This document shows, piece after piece, positions 59,486 to 64,000 of a DNA stretch of 64,000 bases. Numbering within the stretch: position 1 is the stretch's first letter; the number at the start of each line of letters is the position of its first letter. The stretch is taken from NCBI GenBank assembly GCA_000149265.1, contig CH002336.1, forward strand, positions 513,759 through 577,758. Direction: 5' to 3'. The translations under genes and the position numbers were made by a program. The notes beneath the pieces were generated by a model, which made no database searches, was not told the origin of the DNA, and saw nothing but the letters and a program-made list of their open reading frames with translations. The stretch comes from Ciona savignyi. Lineage: Eukaryota; Chordata; Ascidiacea; Phlebobranchia; Cionidae.

Positions 59486-61335
59486 TCAAAAGAAACCGGA
59501 AGATTCCGTGACGGCTTGTTGCCATTCCCATGACAGTGATACCCGGTCCTCGCTGCTTTGAGGCTCGCGATGGTCCTCGGAAGGATCGAAGACCTTCCGC
59601 AGGAAAAGCGCGATCGAAACTCGGTAGAGCGGCGAAACGCACCACGTGTCGTTGTGGGTGCCGTTCGGTATTTCCACGATAGCAGAGCGCGAGTTGCGCG
59701 CCGACTCGTGGAGCGCGCGCGACATTTCCGACGGCACGACTTCGTCGCTGTCCCCGTATACGACCAGTAGAGGGCACCGAATGTCGGATATTTTGCTCGC
59801 GGATTCAAACTTGTTTTTTAGCGCCCAGCGCGGCAGATAGGCGAGGAAGGGAAGAATGTTACGGAAGAGGTGCGACGCAACGGACTGAATGTCAGTGAAG
59901 GAGTTCTCAACGATGACGGCAGCAATCCGGTCAGCAAAGTCCGACCTTGCAGCCAAGTGGATCGCGACCGCACCGCCCAACGAGTGACCCAACAAAACCA
60001 CTTTTCTTATATTGATATCTGGTCTGTCAAAGAGATAAAGCAGCGCCGCTTCGCCGTCCAAGTAAAGACCTTCTTCGGAAGGCGAGCCACCGCTTCTCCC
60101 GTACCCCCTATACTCCACCATTAGAATATTAACTGCACACGTCATGTAAAGTGGTATGTAACTAGGTGACCCGATGTTTCCTGTCAAATTAAAAGTAGGT
60201 CAGTTTATTTGATTGCGGGATTGAATGACCAGTAGTTACTAAGTTACCACTTGCCACCACATATAATACATTAATATAACAGGTTCGCTTGGTGAGTTTC
60301 TTATAAAACTAATTTTGTATAAACAATTAATTTTGAATTGGTAGAAGAAAAAAATAATTCCAAAATATTCCATTTTTAAATTGAATTTTGACATGGACAT
60401 CCCTAACTTAATAAAATTATCTATTCTAACAGTGGACAAATAATATTCTGACAAACACCCATGACCCATGTTTCAAACCCAACCCAGAATCAGAAATAAC
60501 AAGAGTGATACTTAATTTCATACCCTATATGTGGTTACAACTTATTACAGATCGTCTGGTGGTTTAGTGCGTCGCCTTTCACCCGAAAGGTTGCGGGTTT
60601 AAAAATGGTTTCTAGTTAGTTGGTTGTGTCCTTTGCCAAGGCACTCAACAGACATTGCCTAAACCCAGCGGATTAAGGGGTTCTACGAAATTGAAGGAAC
60701 ATGTGAATCATACACAACACACTGCAATAGCTCTAGTAACCGATGGTGTGCGTGAGCTCATCTGACGATTACCCATGTGTTCACCCCTTTGGTTTTCCCA
60801 TTCCAGGGATAAACATGAATATCCCATCATAACTTCAATAAATATTGGTTATGTTTATCCAACCTGCATTTCCATGAAAATAAACAAGTGTAGGAGCATC
60901 GTCGATACGACTCTCTTCCTGCTTGATAAAATAGGCATGCAGTTGAATATTGTCCGATGTTGTAATGAATAAATCCTCATGTAGGAAAGAGGGGGGTGGT
61001 AGAGGCGTGTAGATCCGTGCTGATGGAGGCATGGTTGGATGGTACAGGAGCATGTCCTGGCATTTGTACAGAACTCCAAAGAAAAGAGTGAGTATGGTCA
61101 GCACATAGACATATCTCGGAATTTCACTTAGAAATGGGAAAAATGGATTGCCTACTGAAGTCTTGTAGAGTATTGTGGCCAGAAGCAAACCGTAGTGCGA
61201 AATCTCGGCAAGGACACAGAAACACTTTCCAATCACACTGAACACAGCTTGGACTTTGGAATTTCGGACTGAAGGCTTGATTAATTGGGTATATCCACTG
61301 TGTGACCGTGAAACCAGACCACTTAATATCTTCAT
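59486..61335 (-). CDS. ABHD13: ABHD13-like alpha/beta hydrolase
   Basis: Two exons, 61335-60864 and 60180-59486, joined in phase; 388 residues against 337 in human. The N-terminus has hydrophobic helices at about 38-58 and 75-92 (YVYVLTILTLFFGVLY), the usual type II membrane anchor. The hydrolase domain has the oxyanion block HGNAGN (154-159) created exactly at the splice junction, VEYRGYGRSGGSPSEEG, nucleophile elbow GHSLGG with Ser224, acid GDSDEVVP (Asp303) and His333 in NGTHNDTW. The triad is intact. The substrate is not well established for the family; it belongs with BEM46-like serine hydrolases. An acceptor TTTCTTGTAG lies 9 nt before the ATG. Same strand as the zinc-finger gene 381 bp upstream, possibly in one transcription unit. 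Confidence 0.95.
60549..60832 (+). repeat. tRNA-derived SINE, near full length, in the ABHD13 intron
   Basis: Head GTCTGGTGGTTTAGTGCG, body and CATGAATATCCCATCAT tail. It ends 32 bp from the ABHD13 exon 1 donor, antisense to the gene. Confidence 0.85.
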
Positions 61336-61716
61336 GGTTCACCCCTACAAGAAACACATAAACAAAAAAAATTGTTTCTGGTTACTGGAAACTTATATAA
61401 CTGATATTTATATACATTGGATAAATAATGCAATAATTTTAATCTTTTGAAAAATATTAAAAAGAGATCCCAAAAATACCAAAATATATGTTAAACATTT
61501 AAAAGTTAAAGGATTAATTCAAAGCTATAATTTCTAATATATCAGTGCAGCAATATCCAATAGTACATTCAATATTACACAGGAAAAATAGGTGAACAAG
61601 ACAGGCAAGGATAAGGTTTTAATCCGTGTGGCAGACTACAAAGGGGGATCCCACAACCCTTTTGACCACATCCACGTACTGTGACATTTGAACAAGTGAT
61701 ATGAACAAAAAACAGA

Positions 61717-62796
61717 TTAAAGGGGAATAACTCTGCAATCTTTTTGCTTAGACAAATGCCTGAGCAGTGAACATTTTTGCGAGAAAAATTTGTAACATTT
61801 TTCACATTGAAACAATTTTGTACTGCTGTGTGTTTTCATGTGGACATTTAGAACTGATTTTCTGTGAAAGGCCTTGTCACAAAGCGAACATGAGTATTGT
61901 TTGACATTATGGGTGGCCATATGCCGTACCAGGCTAAATCGATTCATATAGATTTGCCCGCATTGTTCGCAGACGTATTTATATGCGTCACAATGTTTTG
62001 TCTTGTAATGTTGAGCAAGAGCAACTTTTGAATCGGAAGACTCGGGACATATTTTACATTGATAGTACGAAGAGGGCTGTTCATGCGTTTTTTTATGCCG
62101 GGTTAATTGGTAATTCATGACAAATGATCTCTCACAATGGTCGCATTTGTATTGCTTCACTGAATCATGAAACAATAAATGTCGTGAATATTTGCTCTGG
62201 AAATTAAATGATTTGTTGCAGATTTTGCAAACAAATGTCGTTTTACTGTGACTTGAAATCGAATGATTGTATAGAAGACGACGGCTAGAAAATCCCTGCC
62301 TACACACGGTACAAGAATAGTCGTAGATATGTGCATGCAATAGAACATGGTCCAAATAAGTAGATGCTGTTGAGGTGACTTTATTGCAAACATTGCACAT
62401 AAATCTTGCAGGAGTGTTTTCACTTTTATCATCCAACCCGCTGTGAACATTGTAATAGTGTAGACCGTATTTCAATCTTGAATGAAACTCTTCTGCACAC
62501 ACAAAACATGAATGCGTCCTTTTCTTTTTCTTGAATTTAACTATATGGTTCTCATTTTTGATTTCATCATTGTTTTCTGAGGTTATGTTTTTGGAATAAT
62601 TGTGGTTGGATTTAACAGTTTCGGTGTCCAAACCGTTCATTTCGTACTCACAGTCTGTGTCATTTAAACCATTTATGCTGCTTGAATTCACAATAAAAGT
62701 GGTTCCTGTTTTTCTTGCATTTTGAAAAATATGTAAGAGCTCTTCATCAGTCAAAGTGTTAGGGTCCAAGACCTCTGTTGCATTAAACATATTCAT
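61717..62796 (-). CDS. C2H2 zinc-finger protein, nine fingers
   Basis: 359 codons in one exon. Residues 1-95 are acidic and Asn/Ser-rich with DPNTLTDEELLHIF, then a basic KFKKKKR patch (87-93) that could be a nuclear signal. Fingers lie at about 97-118, 133-155, 160-183, 188-210, 216-238, 245-269, 274-296, 301-323 and 329-354. The last ends H-x6-C (HLSKQKDC) instead of His-His. Linkers mostly differ from TGEKP, so the type is not a classic KRAB-like array. DNA binding is expected; the orthologue is not recognised. Its ATG overlaps the frataxin stop codon (ATGA at 62793-62796). Confidence 0.9.
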   Translation of the reverse strand: MNMFNATEVLDPNTLTDEELLHIFQNARKTGTTFIVNSSSINGLNDTDCEYEMNGLDTETVKSNHNYSKNITSENNDEIKNENHIVKFKKKKRTHSCFVCAEEFHSRLKYGLHYYNVHSGLDDKSENTPARFMCNVCNKVTSTASTYLDHVLLHAHIYDYSCTVCRQGFSSRRLLYNHSISSHSKTTFVCKICNKSFNFQSKYSRHLLFHDSVKQYKCDHCERSFVMNYQLTRHKKTHEQPSSYYQCKICPESSDSKVALAQHYKTKHCDAYKYVCEQCGQIYMNRFSLVRHMATHNVKQYSCSLCDKAFHRKSVLNVHMKTHSSTKLFQCEKCYKFFSQKCSLLRHLSKQKDCRVIPL

Positions 62797-63311
62797 TTTG
62801 ACGTAGCTTTATAAAAGGGCAGCTCCGATAGGTCTGCCTTTGTTGCAAAGATTTCTGATAACTCGTTTTCAAGCAAATGATGTAAATATTCTCCAGTATG
62901 CAAGTATTTCCACGATTTGTCTTCAAAGTCATAACGTTTTGGGCCACTGATGGGTGAAGAAAGCCAAATCTGCTTGTTCGGCGTCTGTTTATTGATTACG
63001 TACGTCCCTACAGCTTTAGAAATCTTAACAGTCAACACTCCACTTTCCAATGAAGAATCAAAATCGTCGCCAATTAAATTCGAGTCTAAAAGATGGTCAA
63101 AATATTCAGACAATCCTTCTAGTGTTTCGTTGCTAAACTTCTCATAGTCCAACTTGCAAAGAGAACTGTAGAAGCTGGAACAAACAACAGGTCTGAACGT
63201 TGTGTTTTTAAGTACTAAGTGTTGCTGATCTTTGATGAACTTCAGTCCTGGTAAAACAAACTTGGTCCTTGCAGCAGCATTACCCAACCGAAACAAAAGG
63301 CCTATCGGCAT
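62793..63311 (-). CDS. FXN: Frataxin, mitochondrial iron-sulfur assembly protein
   Basis: 172 codons from ATG 63311; a GTG slightly upstream at 63320 is not needed. N-terminal ~40 residues (MPIGLLFRLGNAAARTKF) are basic and hydrophobic, as in a mitochondrial presequence. The mature domain has the acidic first helix (about 55-82), ESGVLTVKI (89-97), and the signature NKQTPNKQIWLSSPISGPKR (108-127), then W134. Frataxin stimulates sulfur transfer in the NFS1-ISCU complex. It ends in ATSK, with the stop inside the next gene's start codon. The intronless form is unusual for this gene in chordates. Confidence 0.97.
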   Translation of the reverse strand: MPIGLLFRLGNAAARTKFVLPGLKFIKDQQHLVLKNTTFRPVVCSSFYSSLCKLDYEKFSNETLEGLSEYFDHLLDSNLIGDDFDSSLESGVLTVKISKAVGTYVINKQTPNKQIWLSSPISGPKRYDFEDKSWKYLHTGEYLHHLLENELSEIFATKADLSELPFYKATSK

Positions 63312-63682
63312 AATTTCCACAGCAACTATGGAGGTGTAGCAGGGTGACCAGGTTAGTGAGGTTTAAGGTTAATTTGAGGTAGAATATTTTTGGCAGATTT
63401 AACTTATAACATGGTGCAGTTAAGTAACCTGCTACAAAAAAATAATACATGCAAAACTTTAAAATTCAACAGTGCTCTTTTCCGTTTAAATGCTCCAATA
63501 ATAACAAAAAAAAAACAGTTTTAGTTTGGTTTAATTGATTTGATTTTGTCCCTTAGCCAAGCGGAAAAGGGCTAAACGACATTCGTAATGGAAAATATAA
63601 GAAAATGGATAACAACAGTTTAGAATTAAAATCTTATATGTATAAAGTTATGACCTAAGTTCTTTATCAAAATAAAAACTAG
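63312..63682. promoter_or_regulatory. Upstream region of frataxin
   Basis: 371 bp between the frataxin start and the LTR. It contains GTGAGGTTTAAGGTTAATTT and a tail-like scrap of the LINE-type repeat (63525-63600). No core promoter element is clear. Confidence 0.4.
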
Positions 63683-63829
63683 TGTAACGTTCGTCGCATT
63701 CCTTTTGTTTATTACTTGATTGCCCTTAATTTGACGCGCGGGCGCCTTTGCCGCTGCGGCGCACTGTATAAAAGATTGTGTTTAATGCGAGAGGAGAGAA
63801 TAAAAACTGCCACTATACGATTCGCTACA
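63683..63829 (+). repeat. 5' LTR, 147 bp
   Basis: Begins TGTAACG and ends GCTACA, so TG...CA with a short inverted match. It contains a TATA-like CTGTATAAAAG at about 63764 and AATAAA at 63800, in the usual promoter then poly(A) order. Confidence 0.75.
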
Positions 63830-64000
63830 TTGGTGCTGTGACCAGGATAGGTTCGTATAGTGGTTAGTACTTTACGTTGTGGATGTGACAAACCAGGTTT
63901 TGCTGCTTATAATTTATTAAGACGATGGAAGATATGTCAGTGACGTTGGAGAATGTGCTGAGGTCAATTTTCAGCCGATTTGTGCCAATAGAAATATTTT
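63830..64000 (+). mobile_element. LTR retrotransposon, 5' end, cut by the window
   Basis: Directly after the LTR, TGGTGCTGTGACC (63831-63843) fits a tRNA primer-binding site, starting with the TGG that pairs with CCA. After a 80-bp leader an ORF opens at ATG 63925 and stays open for 25 codons to the edge; this would be gag. Whether it is Ty3- or BEL-like cannot be told without pol. Confidence 0.7.

Noticed and set aside
1908-60832. tRNA genes
   Set aside because: The A- and B-box-like blocks belong to SINE heads. No copy can form a closed acceptor stem with a proper anticodon arm by eye.
63312-63320. Frataxin start at 63320
   Set aside because: That codon is GTG; the ATG at 63311 gives a normal presequence.
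1-64000. CRISPR arrays, bacterial operons or phage genes
   Set aside because: No spaced direct repeats of that kind, and introns throughout show eukaryotic nuclear DNA.

Overview
The window is animal nuclear DNA: AT-rich, with short genes split by small introns (GT-AG, one probable GC-AG), a chordate gene set and dense short interspersed repeats. Repeat style, gene compactness and lone 3' splice sites just ahead of several start codons (a mark of spliced-leader trans-splicing) suggest a tunicate, most likely Ciona. This is an inference; no sequence search was run. All exon chains were built by eye from ORFs, splice sites and phase, and every junction listed keeps phase unless stated.

Layout. 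1-6015 (+): 3' part of a UPF1-type SF1 helicase gene with degenerate catalytic motifs and a long acidic tail. 6016-8463: SINE-filled intergenic DNA. 8464-20341 (-): an 11-exon vesicular polyamine transporter-like (SLC18B1) gene whose introns hold an 819-bp hAT-type element, a 2.8-kb element with 0.55-kb terminal inverted repeats, and a 100-N assembly gap inside a tandem repeat. About 20.4-21.1 kb: a divergent promoter interval with E-boxes. 21.1-33.4 kb (+): a DNMT3-type de novo DNA methyltransferase (PWWP, ADD, catalytic domain). 34175-34609 (-): BUD31. 35301-36566 (-): single-exon leprecan-family protein (CRTAP/P3H4 type). 37408-39847 (+): ASCC1. 40012-44149 (-): MRTO4. 46953-55605 (-): an unrecognised two-pass membrane protein with a probable 7.9-kb intron. 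59486-61335 (-): ABHD13. 61717-62796 (-): nine-finger C2H2 protein. 62793-63311 (-): frataxin, whose stop codon overlaps the zinc-finger start codon. 63683-64000 (+): 5' LTR, primer site and first codons of an LTR retrotransposon that leaves the window.

The genes are mostly unrelated housekeeping functions: DNA methylation, splicing (BUD31), ribosome assembly (MRTO4), collagen or ER folding (CRTAP type), transcription and repair coactivation (ASCC1), iron-sulfur metabolism (frataxin), lipid-type hydrolysis (ABHD13). The best organisational signals are the frataxin/zinc-finger/ABHD13 same-strand cluster, which looks like an operon with an ATGA overlap, and the SLC18B1/DNMT3 divergent pair. A roughly 330-bp tRNA-derived SINE is very dense from 1 to 43 kb and nearly absent from 43 to 60 kb, where a second tRNA-like repeat appears instead.
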